Positions 41,767-50,061 of a stretch of 64,000 nt of DNA are shown here, piece after piece. The position numbers were made by a program, and so were the translations under genes. The notes under the pieces are model-generated. The model saw only the letters and a list, made by a program, of their open reading frames with translations, was not told where the DNA came from and did no database searches. The stretch is from JBMDXB01 sp048594975 (GTDB lineage Bacteria; Acidobacteriota; Vicinamibacteria; Vicinamibacterales; 2-12-FULL-66-21): contig JBMDXQ010000027.1 of assembly GCA_048594975.1 (NCBI GenBank), positions 124,001 through 188,000 on the forward strand. Reading direction: 5' to 3'. Each line of letters begins with the position of its first letter. Position 1 is the first letter of the stretch.

Positions 41767-44434
41767 GTGGCACTGACCGCAGGCACACGGCTCGGATCGT
41801 ACGCGATCATCAAGCCTCTCGGCGCGGGCGGAATGGGTGAAGTCTATCGCGCGCGCGATACGAGGCTCGATCGCGACGTCGCGATCAAAGTGCTGCCGGC
41901 ATCCTTCGGCGACGATCCCCAGGCGCTCGCGCGGTTCGAGCGCGAGGCAAAGAGCGTCGCGAACCTTTCGCATCCCAACATTCTCGCTATCTTCGACTTC
42001 GGACGAACCGATTGCGCGGACGGTGGCAGGCCGGGCGTCACCTACGCCGTGATGGAACTGCTCGAGGGAGAAACGCTCCGCGAGCGGCTGGCCACCGCGC
42101 CGTTGCCACCGCGGAAGGCCATCGAATACGCGGTGCAGGTCGCTCGCGGCCTCGCGGCAGCGCACGACAGGGGCTTCGTCCACCGCGACCTGAAGCCCGA
42201 GAACCTGTTCGTCACCCTGGACGACCGCGTCAAGATTCTCGATTTCGGGCTTGCCAAGCCGCTCGATCTCGGCACCTCCGCGGCGACGATGGCCGACGCC
42301 GCTCCTACCGCCGTGGGCACGGTGATGGGCACGATCGGCTACATGGCGCCCGAACAGCTCCGCGGCCATGCCGTCGACCACCGGAGCGACATCTTTGCCT
42401 TTGGCGCGGTGTTGCACGAGATGCTCACCGGTCGCCGTGCCTTCCACGGTGAGTCACCGGCCGATACGATCAGCGCGATTCTGAACCGCGAGCCGGTCGA
42501 CCTGGACGCCGACCGCGTCACCGTTCCGCCGGCACTCGAACGCATCGTGCGCCGGTGCCTCGAAAAGAAACCCGAACTGCGCTTCCAGTCCGCGCACGAT
42601 CTCGCCTTTGCGCTCGAGACGCTGTCGGCGAGCACGCCGGGGGCTGCTGCCGTTGCTCCGCAGGAGCGCACGACGGTTCGAGCTCATCCCAGGCTGCCGT
42701 GGGCGATTGCCGCCGGCGCGGTGATTGCCGCCGCGGCGGCGATCGCGTTCGCCGTGCGCGGACGCCCGCGGGAGGTGCCGTGGCAGACGTTCACCGCGAT
42801 CACCGATGCGGCCGGCATCGAGACGGCTCCGAGCCTTTCCCCCGACGGGACAACTGTCGCGTACGCGACGCAAGCACAGGGCACGTGGGACATCTACGTG
42901 CAGCGGGTCGGCGGCCGCAGGGCACTGCCGGTCGCGGCCGAAGTGGAACGCGACGAGCAGGCGCCGGCATTCTCCCCCGACGGATCGCTCATCGCGTACC
43001 ACGACAGGGGCACCTCCGGCGGGATCTTCGTCGCCGGCGCGACTGGAGAATCGTCCCGTCGCTTGACCGATTTCGGATTCCACCCGGCGTGGTCACCCGA
43101 CGGGCGGCGAATTGCGTTCTGCACTGAGGAGATCGCGAATCCATACAGCAGGCTGGGCGGCAGCACGCTGTGGATCATCGAGGTCTCGGGGGGCGTTCCG
43201 CAGGAGGTGAAGGGCACGGGTGACGCGGTGCAGCCGTCGTGGTCGCCATCGGGCGCCCGGATCGCATATTGGAGCAACACCGCCGGTCAGCGGGACATCT
43301 ACACCGTGCCGGCCACCGGCGGCGCGCGCGTCGCGGTGACCGACGATGCGCCCCTGGACTGGGATCCCGCGTGGTCCGCCGACGGTCGGCACGTCTACTT
43401 CGCGAGCGATCGCGGCGGCTCGATGAACCTCTGGCGGGTCGCGATCGACGATCGGAGCGGAAGCCCTGAAGGAGCCGCGCAACCGGTGACCACAGGCGTC
43501 CAGGCGTCGTCCGAGATGCCGGCGTTTTCCGGCGACGGTGCACGCCTGGCGTTCCGTTCCACCGTCCTCGCCATCAACCCGGTCTCCATTCCGTTCGATC
43601 CGATCAGCCTCCGTGCCGGCACCGCGACGGTGCTGAGCAACTCGAACAGCGTGCGGTTTCCCTCCGACGTGTCACCCGACGGCCGGAGCCTGGCGCTGGC
43701 CAACCTCGGCGAGCCGCAGGAGGACCTGTTCATCGGTGCGACCGACGGAACCGCCGTGCGCCGGCTGACCGACGATCCGGCGCGCGATCGCGTGCCGGTG
43801 TTCGCACGGGATGGCAAGTCGCTGTTCTTCTACTCCCAACCGCGAAGGCGACTACCAGATCTGGTCGGTCGGCATCGATGGCGGCGGGCTGCGGAAGGTG
43901 GTCCAGGGGCCTGATATCGGGCTGCTCTATCCAGTCGTGGCGCCCGGCGGCGATCGGCTGGTGGCGTCTACCGGCGCCAGCGGCGACGGGCTCTTCCTGG
44001 TGCATCTCTCGCCACGGTCCGACATCGAGCGGCCACCGACGGCGCTGGCCGGCACGAAGGTGAACGGGGAGACTTTCACCGCGACCGACTGGTCGCCGGA
44101 TGGCACGAGGCTCGCCGGGTACCTCCAGGGCGCAGCGGGGTTGCCGGTCGCGGTCGCCATCTACGATCTGGCGGCCGCAAAGGTCGTCAACCGCTTCGCC
44201 CACCCGACCGGGTACGTGAGGTGGCTGCGCGACAACCGGCGCGTCTGCTTCTTCGCTGCGGGGGGCGCGCGGTTCGTCGTGCTCGACACGGCGTCCGGAC
44301 AGGCGCAGCACGTCTCGGTCGATCTGCCGCTACGCGATGCCGGCGAATCGTTCGCCCTCGCGCCGGATGGCCGGACGATCTACTACGGCGGCCGCCGCGA
44401 AGAAGCGGACATCTGGATCGTCGAGCGCAGGTAG
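41767..44434 (+). CDS. Ser/Thr protein kinase with TolB-like propeller (frameshifted)
   Basis: GTG start 41767. Kinase motifs are intact: GAGGMGEVY (19-27), Lys41, HRDLKPEN (139-146), DFG (159-161) and GYMAPEQ. A membrane helix lies at 311-330, then a WD40/TolB-like propeller with SPDG repeats. The reading frame breaks near residue 690, at 43835-43837: the text reads TACTCCCAAC, while one C fewer restores YSNREGDYQIW and the rest of the propeller to 44434. It would be about 888 residues if repaired. It may be a true frameshift or an assembly/sequencing error. The kinase part is unaffected. Confidence 0.88.
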
Positions 44435-44467
44435 GCCGCGTCCAGGCCACCGGCCCGGGAGAGACGA

Positions 44468-44497
44468 AGGGCTCGCGGCCAGCGGGTCGCGAGCCCT
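44468..44497 (+). terminator. hairpin after the kinase gene
   Basis: Perfect 10-base arms (AGGGCTCGCG and its complement) with a 10-base loop, 34 bases after the kinase stop. There is no T-run, so if it terminates transcription it is not a classical intrinsic terminator. Confidence 0.4.
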
Positions 44498-44756
44498 CGG
44501 TGCGACTTGGACAGCGACGATCGTCCCGGTATACCCGGGCCGCGCGGCCCATCAAGTCGTGGAAAAGCGCCGCGCGCATCACCATGATGAGCACAAGCAA
44601 TGCCAGACCGTCATCGTCGGAAACCGACGCGTTGCGCGAGCGTGTCTGCTGCGCCGATTACCTAGGCGTGGACATTTGTCTGCCCGCCGATAAACAAAGC
44701 ACGGCCCGCCGCTGAACGGCTGAGCAGCGTTCGATGGCGCCGTCGTACTCTGTTGT
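44498..44756. other. intergenic region, nothing recognised
   Basis: About 260 bases between the hairpin and the next gene. It contains a short near-palindrome around CCGGTATACCCGG but no convincing gene, promoter pair or repeat island. Confidence 0.5.
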
Positions 44757-45305
44757 GTGCCGCTGCTGCTTCTGGTCGTCCCCGTCGTCATCCTCCTCGC
44801 CGCGATCGCGCTCATCCCGATCTCGCTGGTGCAGCGCTACCGGCTGGGCACGTCGCGCCAGCGGGCGCGTTCGTGGCTCGCGGCGATCAACATGGCCGGC
44901 CTGGCGGTGTCGTCAGTGCTGTTCCTGGTGAGCGCGGCGTTCACCAGCATCTGGGTGCCGCGCGCCTTCACCTACACCCTGGCCGGCCTCGCTACGGGCG
45001 CGCTCCTCGGCATCGTCGGCCTGCGGCTTACGCGGTGGGAACCGGCGCCGGCTGCGCTTTACTACACGCCGAACCGTTGGCTGGTCCTGGCGATTACCGT
45101 CGTCGTGACCGCGCGCGTGCTGTACGGGTTCTGGCGCGCGTGGGCGACGTGGCGCGCCGGCCTCCAGGACGGCTCCTGGTTCGTGGCAGCGGGTGTGGCC
45201 GGATCGATGGGCGCCGGGGCCGTCGTCCTCGGCTACTATCTTGCGTACTGGCTGGGCGTGCGCCGGCGATTGAAGGTCAGTATCAGGCGCGGTGGTGGAG
45301 CGTGA
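44757..45305 (+). CDS. hypothetical multi-pass membrane protein
   Basis: 182 residues from GTG 44757. Five hydrophobic segments are visible: LLLVVPVVILLAAIALIPISL, INMAGLAVSSVLFLVSAAF, FTYTLAGLATGALLGIVGL, WLVLAITVVVTARVLYGFW and AGVAGSMGAGAVVLGYYLAYWL. No catalytic or transport motif is recognised. Its 3' end overlaps by 23 bases with the convergent ATPase gene. Confidence 0.7.
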   Translation: MPLLLLVVPVVILLAAIALIPISLVQRYRLGTSRQRARSWLAAINMAGLAVSSVLFLVSAAFTSIWVPRAFTYTLAGLATGALLGIVGLRLTRWEPAPAALYYTPNRWLVLAITVVVTARVLYGFWRAWATWRAGLQDGSWFVAAGVAGSMGAGAVVLGYYLAYWLGVRRRLKVSIRRGGGA

Positions 45306-46839
45306 TGGGCCGGTGACCGCAGCCCGGTTCTCGCACCGACGATTCCGCTGACCGCGGCGCTGCCCTATTTGGTGTCTTTCCTGTGACACTCGGCGCCTCC
45401 GCCACGGCCGACAGCGCGTGGTCGGATGCCGCCTCGAGCGCGTCCAGCTCGAACGGCTGGTCCTCCTGCATCAGGATGATGGCTGCATTGGTCAGGGCGC
45501 GGCCGCGCCCGGTCGTGCGCGACAGGCGAGGGAGGTCGCTGCTCAACAGCTTCCGCCGCCAGTCCGCGCCGCCGTTGCGCACCGTGATCGTCTCGGGCGC
45601 CTGGCGGGCGAGCAGCGCGTAGTCGCGGCCGACCGGCTCCACGCAGGCCGCGGGCAGGTCCGGCCGCTGCGCCAGCCGCGGCCCGAGCACCGCGGCCGTC
45701 GCGAGCCGCGCCAGGCGCGACAGCGAACTGAAGCACTCGGCGACGACCTGCCCGGCGTCCGATGGTGGTATCGTCGGCGCAGGCGCGGCGAGCGCCCGCG
45801 CGATGCGCCTCACGGGGTCCGGCTCGAGGAGGATTGCCTTGAGGCCCTTGTCCACGTGCGGCTTCGCGAGTTGCCACGCGGTTCGGTGTGCGGCGAGTAC
45901 GTTTACCTGCGCGATCGGCGCGCCCCACGCGGCGTCCGGCAGCGAGTGTCGGAATGCCGTGAAGAACGCGTCCTCCGCTGTGCTCCCGGTCGCAGGCGAT
46001 GCGGGCAGACGGCTGGCCTCCACATCGAGAACGGCTGATATCGCGACGATGTTACGTATCAGCTGTACCGCGCGCCGCGTGGACTCGCGGTGTCCCCCCT
46101 CGGCGAGCTTCTGCAGGGCGATCTGGACGTACTCCGCGGCTGCGTCCTGGACCGCCCCGCCGATCCGTTCGATTGCCTCGCGAATGCGCTCGAGGGTCGG
46201 CGCCAGCGTCGCATCGCATGCCGCCGCAGCGCTGCAGTCGCCCGTGTCTGCCGGCCGGCTACTGAGCACCGCAAGCTGGTCCTGCCGGTTGAGATCACCG
46301 AGGCCCGGCACGCTCACGATGAACGCGAACCGATCGGCGAGCGCGACGTCGAGCGGCTCGGCGCCGGCGTAGTCCGGCACGCCGGCAGCGGCGTCGGCCG
46401 ACGGCGGCGGGTTCATCGCCGCCCAGCGGTAGCGCAGCCTCGACAGCGCCACGCCCTGCACGACGCGCTCGTGGACGATCGGGAACAGCTTGTTCTGCAG
46501 CTCCGGCCGGCAGCGCGACACCTCGTCGAACAGGACCGACTCGGCGTCCCAGATCGTCGCCGGCGTCTGCAGGTAGACGAGGCGGCCGTTCTCGGGCACC
46601 GGGAAGCCGACCAGGTCGTCGAAGTTGAGGAGCGAGGCGTTGTAGTGCCGGTGCTCGAGACCGAGCAGCGCAGCAAGCTTCGTGAGAACGAGCGTCTTCG
46701 CAGATCCGTGCGGTCCGATGAGGAGCAGCGGGGCTTCCGTCGCGAGCGCCGCGAGGATCACCGGTTCCAGGTGGCCCCAGCCGACGATGCCGAGCGCACG
46801 GAGGAGCCGTGCCGGCGCGCGTGTTTGCCGTGTAGCCAC
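45283..46839 (-). CDS. MoxR/RavA-like AAA+ ATPase
   Basis: 518 residues from GTG 46839; the upstream frame to 46938 has no family content. Walker A is GPHGSAKT (42-49) and Walker B is VLFDEVSR (102-109), followed by ELQNKLFPIVHERVVQG and the sensor-like RWAAMNPPPS. The layout is RavA/MoxR-like rather than DUF58-partnered MoxR. There is no VWA gene beside it. The C-terminal 200 residues are specific to this protein. The last residues overlap the convergent gene. Confidence 0.8.
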   Translation of the reverse strand: MATRQTRAPARLLRALGIVGWGHLEPVILAALATEAPLLLIGPHGSAKTLVLTKLAALLGLEHRHYNASLLNFDDLVGFPVPENGRLVYLQTPATIWDAESVLFDEVSRCRPELQNKLFPIVHERVVQGVALSRLRYRWAAMNPPPSADAAAGVPDYAGAEPLDVALADRFAFIVSVPGLGDLNRQDQLAVLSSRPADTGDCSAAAACDATLAPTLERIREAIERIGGAVQDAAAEYVQIALQKLAEGGHRESTRRAVQLIRNIVAISAVLDVEASRLPASPATGSTAEDAFFTAFRHSLPDAAWGAPIAQVNVLAAHRTAWQLAKPHVDKGLKAILLEPDPVRRIARALAAPAPTIPPSDAGQVVAECFSSLSRLARLATAAVLGPRLAQRPDLPAACVEPVGRDYALLARQAPETITVRNGGADWRRKLLSSDLPRLSRTTGRGRALTNAAIILMQEDQPFELDALEAASDHALSAVAEAPSVTGKTPNRAAPRSAESSVREPGCGHRPITLHHRA

Positions 46840-47057
46840 GTGTGGCCCTTTCGTCGAGAGCCCCGCCCGGGGCGGAGCGCCGCGTCTCGATCGCGCATGG
46901 TCCGTGCTTCGCGGGGCGAAGCCGGTCGGCTGATCCACCGTGCGCGCGGCTGCGGCCGCGCAGGACGACGGTGTGGCGACGGGTCATCGAGCCGAATCTC
47001 TACCCGTCCTCTTCATGCCGGCAGCGGAGACGCTCGCTGCCCGTGTGTCAACGACCT

Positions 47058-47118
47058 GGTATCACAACCTGCAGATGAAGCTGCCCGATGGCAGGATTCG
47101 CGTGCAGGTTATGAGACC
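47058..47118. repeat. nested inverted repeat with inner hairpin
   Basis: Arms of 16 bases (14 match) at 47058-47073 and 47103-47118 enclose a CTGCC-CGAT-GGCAG hairpin at 47081-47094. A second hairpin, CCCTGCC with GGCAGGG, follows at 47133-47164. No coding content is seen. It lies in the 624-base gap between the AAA+ gene start (46839) and the DUF2130 stop (47464). Confidence 0.5.
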
Positions 47119-47257
47119 AAGATCAGCAACCTCCCTGCCAGGATGCGCTTGCAGCCCGGCAGGGGTTTCCTTGCGGTCCATCGGAATTGGCGTCCGCTCC
47201 GGCGGACATTCGTCTGCGCGCGCGGACACTGCGGGTTGAATCGGGACCGCCGGCCGC

Positions 47258-47454
47258 GGGTCCTGTCCGCGAACAGCCCCCACCGACTCGCCACCCCACC
47301 GGGCACAGAACGCCCGGCGGGGGCCCCGGCTCCTCGCGTCGAAAAGCACCGAAACGGGGGACGGCGCTGCGGCGGCCGGTCCGGGATCCCCAGCGCGCGG
47401 TTTGTGCGCGCCGGGGTGGGTTGGGGCGCCCCTGTTCGCGGCCACCCGCGAGAG
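47258..47454 (+). repeat. long dispersed repeat R1 (first copy)
   Basis: About 197 bases with an internal hairpin CCGGGC-ACAGAAC-GCCCGG and a second one, GCGCGC..GCGCGC, in a 45-base segment missing from the other copy. Its reverse complement matches 52865-53018 almost base for base outside that segment. The right end lies about ten bases from the DUF2130 stop. Confidence 0.8.
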
Positions 47455-47463
47455 CGGTCCCGA

Positions 47464-48618
47464 TCAGCCCACGCAACTCACTTCCTCCGCTTCCTCCTCG
47501 ACTGGAGCGGGCAGCTCGAGTCGTGCAATCGACGGCAACGCAGGGACGAGCCCCTGCAGGTCGCCGTACATCCCTGCGATGTTGAACGTCACCGCCTCGA
47601 TCTGCTTCGCGCGCTTCGCCCACTGCCGCTCCGCGGCGCGCCGTTCGTGGTCCAGGTCGTCGCGCATGCGCTCGAACGCCTCGACGATGGCCTCGACGCG
47701 CTGGCGGAACTCGATGCCGGACAGGTAGCGCTGCAGCAGCTCCAGCTTCTCGTCCTTGGTCATGGCGGCGCCGCGCGCCAGCGCGAGCTGCAGCAGGTTC
47801 GAGCGCACCATCGCGGCAAGCGGCGCCGCGCACGCGAAGTCCGTCACCAGCACGCCGTCGACCATGCCGAAACGCGAGCACCCCTTCGGCAGCACTGATG
47901 TGACGAGGACCGCCACGTCTGCCCGCAGCATGCGCTGGTCCGCTTTGAGCTTCGCGACCCAGCCGTCGCTCCAGTGCTTCGTGTTCTTGCACTCCCAGAG
48001 GATCGCGCCGCACCGCATCCCGCGCATGTCGAGCACGATCTGGTGGATGTCGGCCCCGCGGATGCCCTGGGCGACGGGGACAATCTCGTCCATCGGGAAC
48101 GCGGCGCGCAGCGCCATCTCGAGCTCCGCCTCGCCGGCTTCGCCCTGCAGCTGCTGCGAGCCCTGCTCCGCGCGCCGCTTCAGGTCCTCGATCTGCCGAC
48201 GCATGTCGGCGAGCTGCCGTTCCTTCTCAGCGTCCTTCAACCTGTGCTCCTCCGCAAGGCGCACCTGCGTCTCGGAGATCAGGCGGGTCCGTTCGTCGGC
48301 GAGCCGGCGCTCGACCGCGAGCTCCAGCTCCTCGGCCTTCCGTTCGAGCTCGCGTTCGCGCTTCCGCATCGCGAGCTCCACCTGGCGGGCCTGTTCGAGC
48401 TCCTTCGCCTGCGTGGTCAGCTCGTCGCGCAGCGCGGCGAGGTCGAGCGAGGCCTTCTTCTCCGCGGCCCTGGCCGCTTCCGTCCGCGCCCGCTCGAGTT
48501 CATCTTCGAGCTGGCGGCTGAATTCGTCCTTGACCGAGGCTTCGATCTCCGCGCGCAGCGCGCGGGTGAGCGGGATCTTCTTTCCGCAGGATGGGCAGGT
48601 GATGGATTGTTCCGCCAT
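47464..48618 (-). CDS. DUF2130 PD-(D/E)XK nuclease-like coiled-coil protein
   Basis: 384 residues. A short CPSCGKK start (one CxxC only) is followed by a long Glu/Arg/Lys-rich coiled coil (about residues 25-155). The DUF2130 core has E163, D190 (GIRGADIH) and the ECK motif at 209-211 (ILWECKNTKHWSDGWVAKLK), which is the PD-(D/E)XK nuclease pattern. Family members are of unknown role, and some are near phage-defence or DNA-repair genes. The gene reads away from a divergent FMN-barrel gene, with a 12-base palindrome between them. Confidence 0.88.
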   Translation of the reverse strand: MAEQSITCPSCGKKIPLTRALRAEIEASVKDEFSRQLEDELERARTEAARAAEKKASLDLAALRDELTTQAKELEQARQVELAMRKRERELERKAEELELAVERRLADERTRLISETQVRLAEEHRLKDAEKERQLADMRRQIEDLKRRAEQGSQQLQGEAGEAELEMALRAAFPMDEIVPVAQGIRGADIHQIVLDMRGMRCGAILWECKNTKHWSDGWVAKLKADQRMLRADVAVLVTSVLPKGCSRFGMVDGVLVTDFACAAPLAAMVRSNLLQLALARGAAMTKDEKLELLQRYLSGIEFRQRVEAIVEAFERMRDDLDHERRAAERQWAKRAKQIEAVTFNIAGMYGDLQGLVPALPSIARLELPAPVEEEAEEVSCVG

Positions 48619-48685
48619 ACCCGCAGTTTACGGGGCAGGCGTGACAGGTCTGGTCATACGTTTTTCTTTTGCCCGGATTTCGCGG

Positions 48686-48697
48686 AATGACGTCATT
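48686..48697. promoter_or_regulatory. 12-base palindrome between divergent genes
   Basis: AATGACGTCATT, a perfect palindrome between the start of the DUF2130 gene (48618, minus) and the FMN-barrel gene (48778, plus). It is positioned to be a shared operator. No regulator is encoded nearby. Confidence 0.35.
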
Positions 48698-48777
48698 GTG
48701 CCGCTCCGGATAGGCGCTCGCCGATTGCGGGTTGCAGATGCACATTGGCCTGCGAAGCGACGACGTAAGATCGCCCT

Positions 48778-49251
48778 ATGGACCGCGACGTGCTGGTCTC
48801 GATTCGTGACCTCTTGACCTCGACGCGAGTACTGGCGATCGCCGTCGTCATCGACGGCGAGCCGGAAGCGGCGCTGCTGCCGTTCGCGCCGCGGGCGGAC
48901 TTCGGCGCCGTCTACGTCCAGGCGTCGCGGCTGGCGCGGCACTCGCGCGGGCTGACGGGCGGCGCGCGCGTCGGGCTGCTCGTCCATGCGGCCGACACGC
49001 CGGACGCCGATCCGATGCAGCTGCCGCGATTGACAGTGCAGGCAGACGTGCGGGTACTCGGGCGGGACAGCGACGAGTTCGCTTCCACCGCCGCGCGGTT
49101 CATCGCACGCTTCCCCGCCGCCAAGGTGACGCTCGGCCTCGGCGACTTCGCGCTCTACGAGCTGACGCTCGGGCGCGGGCGCTACGTGGAAGGCTTCGCG
49201 CGCGCGTTCAATGTCGGAACGCACACGTTCGCGGAGATTGCGGCGCTCTGA
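48778..49251 (+). CDS. pyridoxamine 5'-phosphate oxidase-like split-barrel protein
   Basis: 157 residues from ATG 48778. The FMN-binding split-barrel pattern is visible: TRVLAIAVVIDGEPEAALLPFAP, VYVQASRLARHSRGL, and ELTLGRGRYVEGFARAFN. It is close to the HugZ/PNPOx-like small flavoproteins, not to the biosynthetic PdxH. The reaction is unknown. Confidence 0.8.
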   Translation: MDRDVLVSIRDLLTSTRVLAIAVVIDGEPEAALLPFAPRADFGAVYVQASRLARHSRGLTGGARVGLLVHAADTPDADPMQLPRLTVQADVRVLGRDSDEFASTAARFIARFPAAKVTLGLGDFALYELTLGRGRYVEGFARAFNVGTHTFAEIAAL

Positions 49252-49270
49252 CCGCGAGCCGCACGCTCGC

Positions 49271-49303
49271 AGTGTGGCGACGGCGACACAGGCGTGCCAC
49301 ACT
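49271..49303 (+). promoter_or_regulatory. inverted repeat upstream of the Phd antitoxin gene
   Basis: Perfect eight-base arms AGTGTGGC and GCCACACT, 17 bases apart, ending seven bases before the antitoxin ATG at 49310. Phd/YefM proteins repress their own genes through such palindromes, so this is a candidate operator. Confidence 0.5.
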
Positions 49304-49309
49304 TGCTAT

Positions 49310-49579
49310 ATGGCCCGAGATGCAAGGCCGTCTACCGTCGGCGTGCGCGAACTGCGCCAGAATCTGCCGCTCTATCTCGATCGCGTAAAGAAGGGCGAAG
49401 CGCTGACCTTAACGAAGCATGGAGCCGCCGTGGCGCTTTTGAGCCCCGTTTGCGCCACGGTCAATGCACTCGATCGGCTGGTCGCCGCTGGTATGGCGAC
49501 CCGGTCGAGACGTTCGGTGCGCGATCTCCCCCGGCCCCTGTCCGTACGCCTCGATCGGTCTCCCAGCGCGCGTCGCTGA
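49310..49579 (+). CDS. Phd/YefM-type antitoxin (orphan)
   Basis: 89 residues from ATG 49310. The DNA-binding N-terminus has the Phd/YefM pattern (VGVRELRQNLPLYLDRVKKGEALTLTKHG). The C-terminal third, which normally wraps the toxin, is short and Arg-rich (RSVRDLPRPLSVRLDRSPSARR). No PIN/VapC or RelE/Doc toxin gene is seen in the next 480 bases, so it is an orphan, or the partner has been lost. It may still act as a regulator or as an anti-toxin for an unlinked toxin. Confidence 0.8.
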   Translation: MARDARPSTVGVRELRQNLPLYLDRVKKGEALTLTKHGAAVALLSPVCATVNALDRLVAAGMATRSRRSVRDLPRPLSVRLDRSPSARR

Positions 49580-49850
49580 GCGGTACCAGCGGCCGTACTC
49601 AAGTTCTGCGCTACGGATGCAAGCGGCGCCCTGCAGGAACAGGGCCCGGATACCCATGACCGCCTTCGGTCAACTCGGGCCGTTCGAGCAGAAACCCTTG
49701 CAGTCGGCCGCGCGACACAACGTCGGCCGGTCGGGGCTCGCTCGTTCGCCCACATGTCAGGCTCGGTGGCTGCCCTCTGCGCGCCGGGTGAATGTGCACG
49801 TGGGCAAGGCGGCCCGTTCGCGTAGAACGCCTTGGAGTAGGCCGCGCACA
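49580..49850. other. intergenic region after the antitoxin
   Basis: 270 bases with no recognisable toxin gene. Reading frames present on the minus strand are Arg/Pro-rich and lack a family match. It ends at the inverted repeat at 49851. Confidence 0.5.
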
Positions 49851-49955
49851 CGTCAGTCGACAAAACGTCGCGGAGGCGCCAGAAATCCGCGTGGGGTGTC
49901 CGGGGCCCCACGCTTCCGCCGACATGTCGCCGCAGCGAGGTTTTGTCGGCCTACG
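49851..49955. repeat. 105-base imperfect inverted repeat with inner hairpin
   Basis: Two 28-base arms at 49851-49878 and 49928-49955 match at 22 positions; both contain GACAAAAC. A perfect inner hairpin GCGTGGGG/CCCCACGC is at 49889-49913. It has no gene inside and could be a MITE-like remnant or a structured RNA. It lies between the antitoxin and the GH3 gene. Confidence 0.6.
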
Positions 49956-50061
49956 GAAGAGAGCTTTCGGGGCGAATGGACCGAGTTGACCTTCAGTTCA
50001 CGAGTGTGGACAGTGACCTCCGCTGCGGATGCCGGCGGAGGACAGCTGCCGCCATCACCTA

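Noticed and set aside
44187..44600. 137-codon open frame on the minus strand
   Set aside because: Mostly antisense to the kinase gene, with Arg-rich composition and no motif.
49372..49911. 179-codon open frame on the minus strand (possible toxin)
   Set aside because: Overlaps the antitoxin gene, lacks any PIN, Doc or RelE motif and is rich in Arg and Pro.
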